From positions 496,001 to 560,000 of the forward strand of contig CP087210.1 in NCBI GenBank assembly GCA_020912385.1: a stretch of DNA of 64,000 nt, given 5' to 3'. The position numbers and the translations under genes are program-made. Origin of the DNA: Neofusicoccum parvum (Eukaryota > Ascomycota > Dothideomycetes > Botryosphaeriales > Botryosphaeriaceae). Below, piece by piece: positions 45,101 to 53,492 of this stretch (positions are counted from its first letter, which is position 1; each line of letters starts with the position of its first letter). The notes beneath the pieces were generated by a model that was not told the origin of the DNA, searched no databases, and worked only from the letters and a program-made list of their open reading frames with translations.

Positions 45101-45784
45101 GTTATTGTATTCAGCCAGTTCACGTCCATGCTGGATCTCATCGAGCCCTTCCTCCGGAATGCAGGCCACAGGTTCACTCGTTACGACGGCAGCATGCGCA
45201 ACGACCTGCGCGAAGCCAGCCTCAACAAACTCCGCAACGACGCAGGCACGCGTGTTCTTCTCTGCAGTCTCAAGTGCGGCTCCCTCGGCCTCAACCTCAC
45301 GGCCGCCTCACGCGTTGTCATCCTCGAGCCTTTCTGGAACCCCTTCGTTGAGGAGCAAGCCATCGACCGCGTGCATCGCCTCAACCAAACCGTCGATGTC
45401 GTGGTCTATAAGCTCACGATCCTGAATTCGGTCGAAGAGCGTATCCTCGATCTGCAGGAGGCCAAGCGGAAGCTCGCCAACGCCGCGATCGAGGGCGGCA
45501 AAGCCATCAACAAGCTTTCGATGAAGGATATCATGAACCTCTTCCGCCGCGAGGCCGAGCACGAGCATCCCGTCGACACGCATGACATGGACTTTGGCAG
45601 TTCGTTCAAGGGCGTGCTGGGCAGGGGCGCATTGGGCCGCGCAGTCGATGCAGTCGGCAGCTACGCACAGGAGGGCATGGCGGAGGAGACGACGAGGGAT
45701 GGGAAGGAGTGGAGCAGGGCGAGACCCGGGTGGGAGAGGAAGGGCTCGGGGAGGCAGGAGCATTCAGTCTATGGGAGGAGGTAG
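42131..45784 (+). CDS. SNF2-family DNA-dependent ATPase, Uls1/Rad5-Rad16-related
   Basis: A single exon of 1217 residues. The N-terminal ~370 residues are disordered and basic, with an acidic SUMO-interacting-like motif STIDLTGSDDEE near residue 275. Helicase N-half: HQVEGVSWM, GGILADDMGLGKTIQ (Walker A, ~417), LVVAPLALIKQW, VVTTYQIL, LDEAHSIKN (~553), WCLTGTPMQNN, then LLRLRQACNHPEL. An inserted region holds a four-cysteine cluster with spacing CxxC-x15-CxxC (~782-804), a long Asp/Glu tract (~836-860) and a second SIM-like KKVINLVSSEGEQD (~928). The C-half runs from VIVFSQFTSML (~990) through VLLCSLKCGSLGLNLT to AIDRVHRLNQT. Rad5/Uls1-type proteins translocate on DNA and act in repair or on SUMO-modified substrates. 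The Rad5/Uls1 RING is not recognisable, only the four Cys. Confidence 0.9.
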   Translation: MTSSKKDSRRGPFRPINNLSSQPSPFFSRHTPSRDKSSQALGSYCSPQTLPDPPHNSHIAERKLWPQRLSTEQQSQDSPGSSLNIGDESSLFDEYDHNPRLGLHSPPSTAANPHLGTESPSRASRPPDRTASPTRTDHAVHTIHYAPEGNMVNEREPHRTSTQQPASRPLFEVQNGAPKFGEASPLRNPLKKDTHSNLFVQHKPGAARPEFHKTNTKGFVSGQRQNQDVFEIPKPTAPKPQTIAPTPRPIYSSVRPVGGFQPINNPDFSGEKKKSTIDLTGSDDEEFDPDAAIRDGRFGAADPFAFIDAGQANENIKALLEGAFDDDDDKPKTRLRRETKQQKQDAEKLSSLADKLKALEVKSEEKEKEPGPEEEEEEDDGTVDGLAVKLLPHQVEGVSWMIDKEIGQRKKNGVLPKGGILADDMGLGKTIQSLALILTNPRPEPEPSDDKPKDKKKNKIPSTVCKSTLVVAPLALIKQWESEVKTRVLPSHKLKVLVHHGPSRTKRAEDLKKYDIVVTTYQILASEHAASSDGPDGPKIGCYGVHWYRIMLDEAHSIKNRNAKMTQASYALRSHYRWCLTGTPMQNNLDELQSLIRFLRIKPYDELSRWKNDIAGPMKNGRGNLAMRRLQVFLKAFMKRRTKDVLKQDGALNPGGKPTKEGEKGEGFKIVDRKVETVAAEFSPDERKFYDRLADRAQSRLRELMGGEKADYIGALVLLLRLRQACNHPELVGGQVGKDKDAITGAGPGVPKEMQTPRKSKAEENKELDDLADLFGGISVATKQCDVCQINLTKDEASAGAVRCADCESDLAAQKKKHKKKHRSKEKKQKIVEVKDEDDDEDDDDDEDEDEDEAPRKPTKLMRKKRVVLDSDDEDEEGEWVVPEDQRQVEDLGKAGDTDDENAEGGGEWLDSDDSETGDEAETPSKKKVINLVSSEGEQDTEQSASESETEDEDSEVESDFSSNDGESLVPSTKIRRLLDILESETPDHKVIVFSQFTSMLDLIEPFLRNAGHRFTRYDGSMRNDLREASLNKLRNDAGTRVLLCSLKCGSLGLNLTAASRVVILEPFWNPFVEEQAIDRVHRLNQTVDVVVYKLTILNSVEERILDLQEAKRKLANAAIEGGKAINKLSMKDIMNLFRREAEHEHPVDTHDMDFGSSFKGVLGRGALGRAVDAVGSYAQEGMAEETTRDGKEWSRARPGWERKGSGRQEHSVYGRR

Positions 45785-46273
45785 AGGTGTGGAGTATTGG
45801 GTTTAGAAACGGCTGGCTCGGGTTGGGCGTGATGAAAATGCGTTCGGTTTGATATTGGTATGATAGATGCTCTAGGATGATTGAATGGAAACGAGTGTTG
45901 GTATGCTTCATTTACCTTTGCATCCTTCAGGAATTGAGATCTCCAGACAAGATCCCCTCTCCCTTCTAACAACCCCGCAACCTCCTTCCGCGAAGATCAT
46001 TGACTGTAACAATCCTACAATATTCGTATATGGAATACAGCCCAAAACGCATAGACTAAGATTTAAGGCTGCGTCGACTAGAGCCTTCGAACGCCAAAAT
46101 GGCACTAATGATTTTGTAATTTGGCCCCCAACTCCCTGATTACAACTCTGATCGGCTACCCCGCCACTCAATTTCAACGCCTACTCAAGCTCTGTCTTAA
46201 GTCATTGTCGGCCACAGAACATTTTCACAGGCTCAACCTCTTTGAGAACGCCGTCGGATTTGGACGTTTATCG
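45785..46273. other. Intergenic region upstream of the HET-domain gene
   Basis: 489 bp. The HET reading frame is open from about 46121 but without an ATG until 46274. Nothing else seen. Confidence 0.45.
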
Positions 46274-49072
46274 ATGCGACACAGCGGCGGTCCTGAGGCC
46301 TTTTGGGGCTTTCTATCCTGCACTCTCCGCTGTGCTCAGCCTCGTCGCACCAGACGGCTCAGCGCTCAGTTTTCCAATTGCGAAAAATCCGGAATTCTAA
46401 GAAATCACTGGGTCTTGAATTCACCAATCAAGAAGCGTTTGGGAGCAGGATTGCAAACGGCAGACTACTCTACACAGGGCGCCGCGGTAGATCTAGACCG
46501 TCATGCAACCGAAAACTATCCCTATCGGGACCGTCCGCTATCTTCAAAAGACTCCATTCGGCTTCTTGTTCTCAAGGGTGGCTCCTGGGATGACCCTATC
46601 GACGTTTCTCTCAGGGTCGGCGATGTACAAGAAGATGCTTTCGAGACACTGTCTTACACGTGGAACGATCCATATGCGAAAGCCCTTCTTGATGCCAACG
46701 CACCATCATACCATTCCAAGGACGGCAGTTTATTGTGCACCATATCATGCGATGGCTACAAAATAGGCATCAAGCCAAATCTCTTTCTCGCGCTTCGTCG
46801 CCTCCGCCGAGAATCGGAAAGCCGCATTATGTGGATTGATGCGCTTTGTTTGAATCAGAAAGACAACGAGGAGAAGTCTGAACGGGTGCCCCAGATGAGG
46901 CAAATATACGCAAATGCACGACATGTTATCATATGGCTTGGCGAAGAAGATTACTGGACGCAAAGCTCCATGGAGACGATTTCGAGATGGGCGAAAATAT
47001 CCCAGTCCATGGAAGAGGTGTACCAGCCGGATTACTTGAAGGCGCTGAAGGAAACCAAGAAACGAACATACGAGGAAGAGCAGCTTTGTTTTGAGGCATT
47101 GATCAGGCGATCTTGGTTCACAAGAGCTTGGACGTTCCAAGAGCTCGTGCTGGCGCAGAAAGTCGAGCTCCGGTGCGGCGGCCATTGGCTTCCGTGGGAC
47201 GTTTTCCGTGATGCTTGCGCCACAGTCATTGGAGCAGGACAAACTCATTTTGTCTTTGAGGAAAATTCCAACATCCAAACACTTTATGACTTTTCGAATC
47301 GTCACCGAAAGATGGCCTCGTTGGAAGGCCGCACTGAGGACGAAAGGTTTCAGCTGTCGCGGCTTCTCCAGCGCACACGACTTCAGCATGCCTCAGACCC
47401 CAGAGACAAACTTTATTCTCTCCTCGGTATAGCAAACCCATCCTCAAAGGACGTAGATGCGTACAAAGCCGACTATGATCGCCCGGTATGGGATGTCTAT
47501 TGCCATTTCACCAGAGCCATGATCAAAGAAGACGGGGACCTCGGTATCCTGTCAGCAACTCAAACACCGTCATTCGAATACGACGCGAATGGAAAACTTT
47601 GGTGTAAATACTCTGATGCGGTAAAGGATCTCCCGACTTGGGTACCAGCCTTCCACCATCAGGACAAAATTGAATACGTGATCACAGACTCTAACGTTCG
47701 CAATGGTCCTCCAAGAAACTTCTCGCGTACCCGCTTCCCTCAACCAATTGCACAGCAATACAACAAGGGATGGCCACGATATTGGCTGAACAGGAAATAC
47801 TCGTACCGGATCCAGTCTGGAGATATCACCTTCAAAACTGCTACACCAGAACAGCTTGGTGTTTACGGCGTTCGCGTCGGAAAGGTCACCAGCATCTTCC
47901 CAATCTGGTTTGTCAATGACCCCTCGGTACGCGTTCCGGCCCCATCCGATTCGGATATTGAAGAGAATCTTCTGAGTAAATACGACGATCAAATCAAAAA
48001 CTCCTCGGGGTTCCGGGAACGTGCAAGAATGAGAATGGGCGACCATTCTGGGCCCATCGGCGAACAACTTCAAAAATACTTCCAGGCGCAATTAGATGAT
48101 TTATTGCAACTGGTCCGCGAGGAAAACACACAGGGTCACACGTACCGCGCAACTGGCGAGCACATACGGATCGCCCTGTTAAGAACATTGACAGCAGACA
48201 TGCTGCCGATCTCGCCGCGGTTGCCGGAATTCTACAAGAAGACATACTTCCCGTTCCACTACGACTGGCACTTCTGGAACGGCGGGCTCCCACCGTTCAG
48301 CGACAAAGAGATGATAGGCTTCAACATCCGTGGCGTGAAAACCCTGATCAAGTTCGCGGTGGGCACCATCAAGGTCCAGATGAACCTCAGAAGGCGAGGA
48401 TCGGGCCAGTCATGGCACGCCTTCGACCCGGACGAGCTCCACTCGCCCGACCGGATACGCAAGCTCTACGACCGCCTGCTCCTCGGAGACACATCCAAAC
48501 AGCGGCGGCCGTGGCACGCCAGGCTCCGCGCGTTCTTCATGCGCTGGAGCCTCCTGCTCGCGGTCGCCTTCGCCGTGCACAAGCACTTCCACCCGTCCCT
48601 GCTTTCCCTCTGGCTGTTCTACTTCGCGTCGATCGCAGGGCTCAAGCTGGTCTACTGCGCCGCCCTGGCCGTGCGCAGCATCAACGCCCGGCCGTCCGAG
48701 CGCGATCCGAGCATCCCGGCTGCGTGGAGGCCCATGGCGCTGGAGGCCGGGCGCAACGAGCTGTGGGGGCTGGCTTGCGAGATCCAGAACGCCGTCGACC
48801 GTGCTTCGTGGAATCGGCTGCTCTTCGTCACCGACAATGGGTACATCGGCATCGGTCCGCTTGACACAGAGCCGGGAGACGAGGTCTTCTCGCTCGTTGG
48901 TGGCCATGTGCCGCATGTGCTGAAGCGTCGTTCGGAAGGTGAACAGGTGTTCGCGTTTAAAGGGGAAAGCTATGTTCATGGTATTATGGATGGCGAGCTT
49001 TGGCCGGACCCGGAAGTTTGGAGGGACTTGGAGAAGATGAAAAAACAAGCGGTTCGAATCATTTTGATATAA
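46274..49072 (+). CDS. HET-domain (heterokaryon incompatibility) protein with predicted membrane segments
   Basis: A single exon of 932 residues from the first in-frame ATG. The HET domain covers about 122-300: FETLSYTWNDP, RIMWIDALCLNQKDNEEK, VPQMRQIYANARHVIIWLGE, WFTRAWTFQELVLAQ, all standard. The middle is long; around residues 755-805 (48530-48690) two hydrophobic stretches, RWSLLLAVAFAVHKHFHPSL and LWLFYFASIAGLKLVYCAAL, look like a membrane hairpin, in a part that is also clearly more GC-rich than the first half. The C-terminus returns to the common HET pattern with TDNGYIGIGPLDTEPGDEVF and a Gly/His-containing YVHGIMDGE. HET domains trigger programmed cell death on non-self recognition in some fungi. 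No repeat or NACHT domain is present, so the trigger is unknown. Confidence 0.9.
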   Translation: MRHSGGPEAFWGFLSCTLRCAQPRRTRRLSAQFSNCEKSGILRNHWVLNSPIKKRLGAGLQTADYSTQGAAVDLDRHATENYPYRDRPLSSKDSIRLLVLKGGSWDDPIDVSLRVGDVQEDAFETLSYTWNDPYAKALLDANAPSYHSKDGSLLCTISCDGYKIGIKPNLFLALRRLRRESESRIMWIDALCLNQKDNEEKSERVPQMRQIYANARHVIIWLGEEDYWTQSSMETISRWAKISQSMEEVYQPDYLKALKETKKRTYEEEQLCFEALIRRSWFTRAWTFQELVLAQKVELRCGGHWLPWDVFRDACATVIGAGQTHFVFEENSNIQTLYDFSNRHRKMASLEGRTEDERFQLSRLLQRTRLQHASDPRDKLYSLLGIANPSSKDVDAYKADYDRPVWDVYCHFTRAMIKEDGDLGILSATQTPSFEYDANGKLWCKYSDAVKDLPTWVPAFHHQDKIEYVITDSNVRNGPPRNFSRTRFPQPIAQQYNKGWPRYWLNRKYSYRIQSGDITFKTATPEQLGVYGVRVGKVTSIFPIWFVNDPSVRVPAPSDSDIEENLLSKYDDQIKNSSGFRERARMRMGDHSGPIGEQLQKYFQAQLDDLLQLVREENTQGHTYRATGEHIRIALLRTLTADMLPISPRLPEFYKKTYFPFHYDWHFWNGGLPPFSDKEMIGFNIRGVKTLIKFAVGTIKVQMNLRRRGSGQSWHAFDPDELHSPDRIRKLYDRLLLGDTSKQRRPWHARLRAFFMRWSLLLAVAFAVHKHFHPSLLSLWLFYFASIAGLKLVYCAALAVRSINARPSERDPSIPAAWRPMALEAGRNELWGLACEIQNAVDRASWNRLLFVTDNGYIGIGPLDTEPGDEVFSLVGGHVPHVLKRRSEGEQVFAFKGESYVHGIMDGELWPDPEVWRDLEKMKKQAVRIILI

Positions 49073-49315
49073 TTACTCGGAAAACTCCATAGTACATGAC
49101 GAAAGACATTGTCGTTTATTATCTCGTGGCAGTATGTCTTCATTTCCATTCGTATCCAAAACACCCGTCTCGTGAGGTCTCCAAGTTGTGGTATACAACG
49201 CCAAATCACCGCAACCAAAAACACCAAAGGAAGAAAACCCAACAGCCGCACGCCAAACTCCTACGAATAGCCCATTATCCAAACACCTAGGTCCTCTGTC
49301 TTTTCTTCCCCCCTT

Positions 49316-51056
49316 TCACCTAATAGCCAGCACGCTCTTCCCCCCATCGTTCGTCACCCTCGGCCTGGTCTTGAACCTCACGCACTCAGTCCCCAACTTG
49401 ACAATCTTCTTCTCGCCGTCCCTTCCACCTTCCTCGACCCTCACGACCGCGCTCGGCGCGAACAGCAAGCTCTCGCCCACCTTGAGCGTCACAATCTCCT
49501 CGAACAGGCGTTTCACTTCCTCGTCGCCCTTGCCGGCGATGGGCGACAGGCCGGCCAAGTGGTTGCGGAGAACGGACAGCCAGGCCGGCGACGTGAAGCG
49601 GTGGACGACGGTCATGGAGCAGAGGTCGAGGAGCCTGGGCGAGATGGTTGGTTCCTGGGTGGCGATGATGATGCGGCAGGCGGCGTGGCGCTGGATGCGG
49701 ATGCATGTGAGGAGGGATTCGGTGAAGCGGTCGGACGAGGCGGTGTCGGTCATGTACTTGTGCGCCTCGTCCAGCGCGATGACACGGCCGGCGGAGCCGT
49801 CGTCTTCGAGGAAGAGCGCGAGGCAGATGTCGAAGAGGGTGCAGGCGCTGGAGGCGTCGACGAAGGGGTCGGTCAGGTCGACGACGGTGAGAGAGCCGGG
49901 GTTGGGCTTGAAGATGTCGTCGTCTTCGTCTTTTGAGCCGTCCACGTCCATGAAGCTCTCGAGCAGCTGCAGGCGCAGGTTCATGGGGCCTTTCTGGTCG
50001 GGCGAGAGCCTCTCCTTCTCCAGCCGGCGGAGGAACTCCTTGTAATCGAATTCGAACGACCGCTGCGCGGACGTGGCCATGTCGCGCAGGATCTTGTTGA
50101 TAACCTGTGATCTGTCAGCAACCGCTGTCCCGTTCGTAACGGCAACAGACACGCACCTCCATGTACAGTGGCACCCTCCCACTACTCTCATTGAACGCCA
50201 TCAGCGCCAGCATGCGCTCCACATTCAAGTGCCTCGGCCTCAACTTCAGCTTCCTCACCCTCAAGCACCTCTTCGGGTCCGGAATCGCGCCATACGCCTC
50301 CTTCAACCGCCAATAATTGCTCGGGCTCACCAGCACATTCACCTCGATCCCCACGCTGCACAGATGCGCGGCCTCGCACACGGCGCCGGCCGACCACGCG
50401 TCGCAGTGGAACACGATGCCCTGCAGCGGCTCGGGCAGCCTGCCCAGCGCCTTGCTCTGCATCAGACAGCCCTCCAGCATGCACGCCAGCGTGTGGCTCT
50501 TCCCGCTGCCCTGGCTGCCGCACAGGAACGCCGACCACGGGGCGTTCGTGTTCAGGAAGATGGGCTCCACGCCGTCCGGGTTCAGCGCCGACGACTTGCC
50601 CACCACCCGGTCGTCGTCGCCGCCGCCGCGCTCCTGCCCCAGCAGCGCGAACTGGTCGAAGTGCGCGGCGTCCGGGGCGCGCCCGCGCCGCCGCAGCTCG
50701 CCCAGCGCCAGCTTGACGCTCCACGAGAAGAGCGGCGTCGTGAGCAGCTCCTCGACGTGCAGCCCGTGCGCCCCGTCGGAGGACGAGGAAGACTCTTGCT
50801 CGCTGCCGCCGCTGCGGCTGGGCTTGAGCAGCGCCAGGTACCGCGTCAGCTCCCGGACCACCCGGTCCACGCCGTGCGCGTGGGTCCTGGGCGAGGCGAC
50901 GTCTCGCGGCGCGGAGTCGCGGTCGGAGGCGGCGACGGAGTGCCGGTGGGGCGTTTCGGGGCCGCCGCTGGCCATTTTGGACGAGTCGAAGGAGAAGTTG
51001 AAGATGCTGGAGGAGGGCGGCTTGGGGGAGTTGGTGTGCCGGCTGAAGGACGGCAT
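49316..51056 (-). CDS. HerA/FtsK-type P-loop ATPase
   Basis: Exons 51056-50157 and 50104-49316 give 562 residues; a 52-nt intron with GTGCGT/CACAG. Residues 1-165 are low-complexity (Ser/Arg/Asp-rich) with DRVVRELTRYLALLKPS. The core has Walker A GSQGSGKS (180-187), a Walker B strand VIALDEAH (408-415) with its catalytic Glu, and the following strand RIIIATQEPTISPRLLDLCS (445-463). That last block, with its TQ and SPRLLDLC, is the sensor-like pattern of HerA, VirB4 and FtsK motors (compare xxTQxPSxxxxxxLxxC). A strand KVGESLLFAPSAVV near the C-terminus fits too. No helix for a membrane anchor or a known partner domain is seen. Fungal members have no described function. It lies tail-to-tail with the HET gene, 243 bp apart. 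Confidence 0.8.
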
Positions 51057-51867
51057 GGTGAGGGGCGGGAAGGAATGGTCTTGTATGTGCTCAGAGCGAT
51101 GTGTTTGCGAATGGATGGGCCGCGTAGACGCGTCGGCGGCGTGCTTGGAAGGGGATGTGCAGGATGCTTCTGGGCAGTTGGAGCCCCAATTGACGCGGAA
51201 AGAGGCGTTTCCAACAAGGGTAAAGATAATCAGACGGAAAGGAGCACCAAAGCAGGAAATCCGGGGTATCACGGGACAATGGAGGGAAGCGAGCGGTGGA
51301 GACGGTGGAAGAGGCACGGGGAGACGTGAATTTTCGCGATGGCCGGGAAAGTTTGTTCAGCGCGCAAGCGAGCACGGGCCTTCGCTGGGGCTTGCAGGAC
51401 GCATCCCTGCTGTCTCCTTTCCGCAGTGTGCTGCATCTGGTGAGCTCCTGTTCACTCGAGAGGTGCGCGACCATGGGTCGATGACGGTCCGTCTAGCTCG
51501 CTGCCGACTTGAAGATGGGGCATTATTTCCTGATGGCGTTACGGTAGGGTCCTGTGGAGCGGCGGGGCGCTGAGCACGGCGTGCCACGAGCGAGGCCCGT
51601 GGCGGCGCACACCCGTCGACGGTCCGATCAGGCTTACCATCTTCATCTCTCTTTTCACTTCACCAAGTAATGCGCATGTTCCCTCGTTTCCACTAAAAGC
51701 ATCAATCCACCTCATACACGCATAAGAATCCTTAAGACAAAAATAGCAGCACAGCTACGTATCTCAAACACGCTACGACTCAAACCGCCGCATTTACAGA
51801 GCTTTCCCAGAGAGGAAAGAGAAGGGACGGTAGCGTCCAAACTTCTTTGCCAATTGACCCCGGATTA
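51057..51867. other. Intergenic region between the MARVEL-like gene and the P-loop ATPase
   Basis: 811 bp holding the ATPase promoter and the 3' flank of the MARVEL-like gene. The ATPase frame stays open upstream to 51317 but without an ATG. No repeat or RNA gene. Confidence 0.45.
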
Positions 51868-52732
51868 TCACATCAGAGCCTCCTCGTGGCGCCGGTTCAC
51901 ACCGTGATTGTGCGCCCCGTAATATCCGGTGTCGTCGTAAGCAAACTGCTCCTCCGGCAACGCGTATCCCGTTTGCTCAGGTGCCTTCCTTGAGCGCTGG
52001 ACGCCGAACGGTCTCTGCTCGACATGCGGCTCGTCGAGGTTGACTGCAGACGGATCCTGCTGCAGGCCGGGGCCGCTGCGCTTCATGTCGACGTCCATCA
52101 TCTGCCCGTATTTGCCGCGAGCCGTGGCGCGCTTGAAGACGTAGATGTCGAGCAGAAGGGCAGCCAGAGTGGACATGCTGAGCGCATCGTTAGCGGGAGG
52201 GGTTTCAATCGCGCGAGAGTAGACTGGGCGCTTACAAGCCGAGCATCGCGAAGGCGAACAGCGCCTTGTAGATGCGGCACACCATGATGCCGTCTTCGTT
52301 GCGCCAGTTGGCCGTGTTGCAGACATGGCCAAGCGTGCCCGAGGACCACCAGGTCAGCAGCGCAAACCCGACGGTCCACAGCACGAGCAGCCCAGAGTTG
52401 AGGAAGACGTTCAGTCGCGGGTTCAGCCCGCAGCAACAGTGCAGCACGATGGTGGCCGAGAGGAATAAAATAGTCAGGAAAGAGACGACGAGAAGCTGCA
52501 ACGAGACGGTCAGCAACGTGACTCTCTGGGGAACACGACGTGCACGCACGGTCAGGAAGGTCCACGGGAGCGGGTAGCCGTCGCGGTGGAGCTGGTCGAT
52601 GAAGAAGAACATGACAGCAGCGACGACGATGGACGAGAGGAGCTGCGCGCTGCGCAGGAAGTGGAACGGGAGGCGCGGGTAGTGGGTGGGCTGCACTTTG
52701 CTGCGCGCCATGTTGCGCGAGAAGGAGACCAT
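51868..52732 (-). CDS. MARVEL-like four-TM membrane protein
   Basis: Exons 52732-52550, 52495-52236 and 52177-51868 give 250 residues. The first intron (52496-52549) is 54 nt and stop-free; splicing gives the membrane run FLTLLVVSFLTILFLSATIVLH, which is more natural than the 18-residue Arg-containing insert of read-through. Four TM segments are seen at about 28-48, 58-80, 92-112 and 131-158, with an NTANW-containing outer loop and a cysteine-rich turn LHCCCGL. The tail (about 160-250) is cytosolic and charged, with several QxxxY/EEQ patches. The layout resembles fungal MARVEL-domain proteins such as Nce102-like ones, which organise plasma-membrane microdomains, but I see no diagnostic motif that names a member. 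Confidence 0.72.
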
Positions 52733-53492
52733 GGTGGAGAGCGAGTCAAACGAATGGACGACGTGCGGGCGGCTGTCGGGGAATTAGAAAGAGTTCACGC
52801 CTATCCAGAGGCTGTAGTGAGGAGCATCGACGAGGAGCGCGGCGGAGAGGTCGCGGGCGGCTGGCAGCGAGCCAGCGGGATGCTATTTCAGCTGGCTTCC
52901 CGCGCGCGCTTCCCCATGGCGGGCGTCAGCCGGGCTATCGTTTCGTCGCGGCGGCTGGCCAATGGCGCAGGCTGGACGTTTTGGCCCCTGGTCGTGAAAC
53001 GCATTGGGCGGCGGAGCGGCAAGGGTGGAGCTGGGCTATTTAGCGGCTCGCCAGGCCCCGTCACTGTCGCGCTTCCAGCCTCAATGTGCGGCGCGGAACT
53101 GCTCACCGCGCCAGCTCCAGTGCTCGTGTCATGGCCGCGGGGCTCTGTCTCGCAGCAACGGCGACACTTCTGACGACATGTCTGCTAGGCCGCATGGGGC
53201 AACGAGCGGCTGACACGTACTGCATTGCTTTGCTGCTTGATCAGCACCGCAGCACCCCGCCTGACGAATCGCGTCGAGACCGCTGAAAAATACCACCGGC
53301 ATCTTCGGCTGCGGTTCCCTATACGAAGACTGCTTTGTACAGTCCCAAAAGCGGCAGGTCGCATTCCATAATCAACAACCTCTATCCCCTACTTAACTCG
53401 CTATCCGCGCTCCATCTTCTTTCTCTAGCGCCCCCAGATTGCCAGGCTGCATTGCCTCATTCCACAACCACCCGTCAAGAAAATCAATTCGC
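52733..53492. promoter_or_regulatory. Divergent promoter region, MARVEL-like / fused flavoprotein
   Basis: 760 bp between the two starts. GC-rich with both-strand open frames but no domain; no TATA box. The flavoprotein frame is open upstream from a TTG at 53439. Confidence 0.45.

Noticed and set aside
46121..46273. HET protein starting at 46121
   Set aside because: That codon is TTG. The first in-frame ATG is at 46274 and no upstream intron with a better start was found.
49316..49372. ATPase as a NACHT/STAND incompatibility receptor
   Set aside because: It has no WD40, TPR or ankyrin repeats and its P-loop region fits HerA/FtsK better than NACHT.
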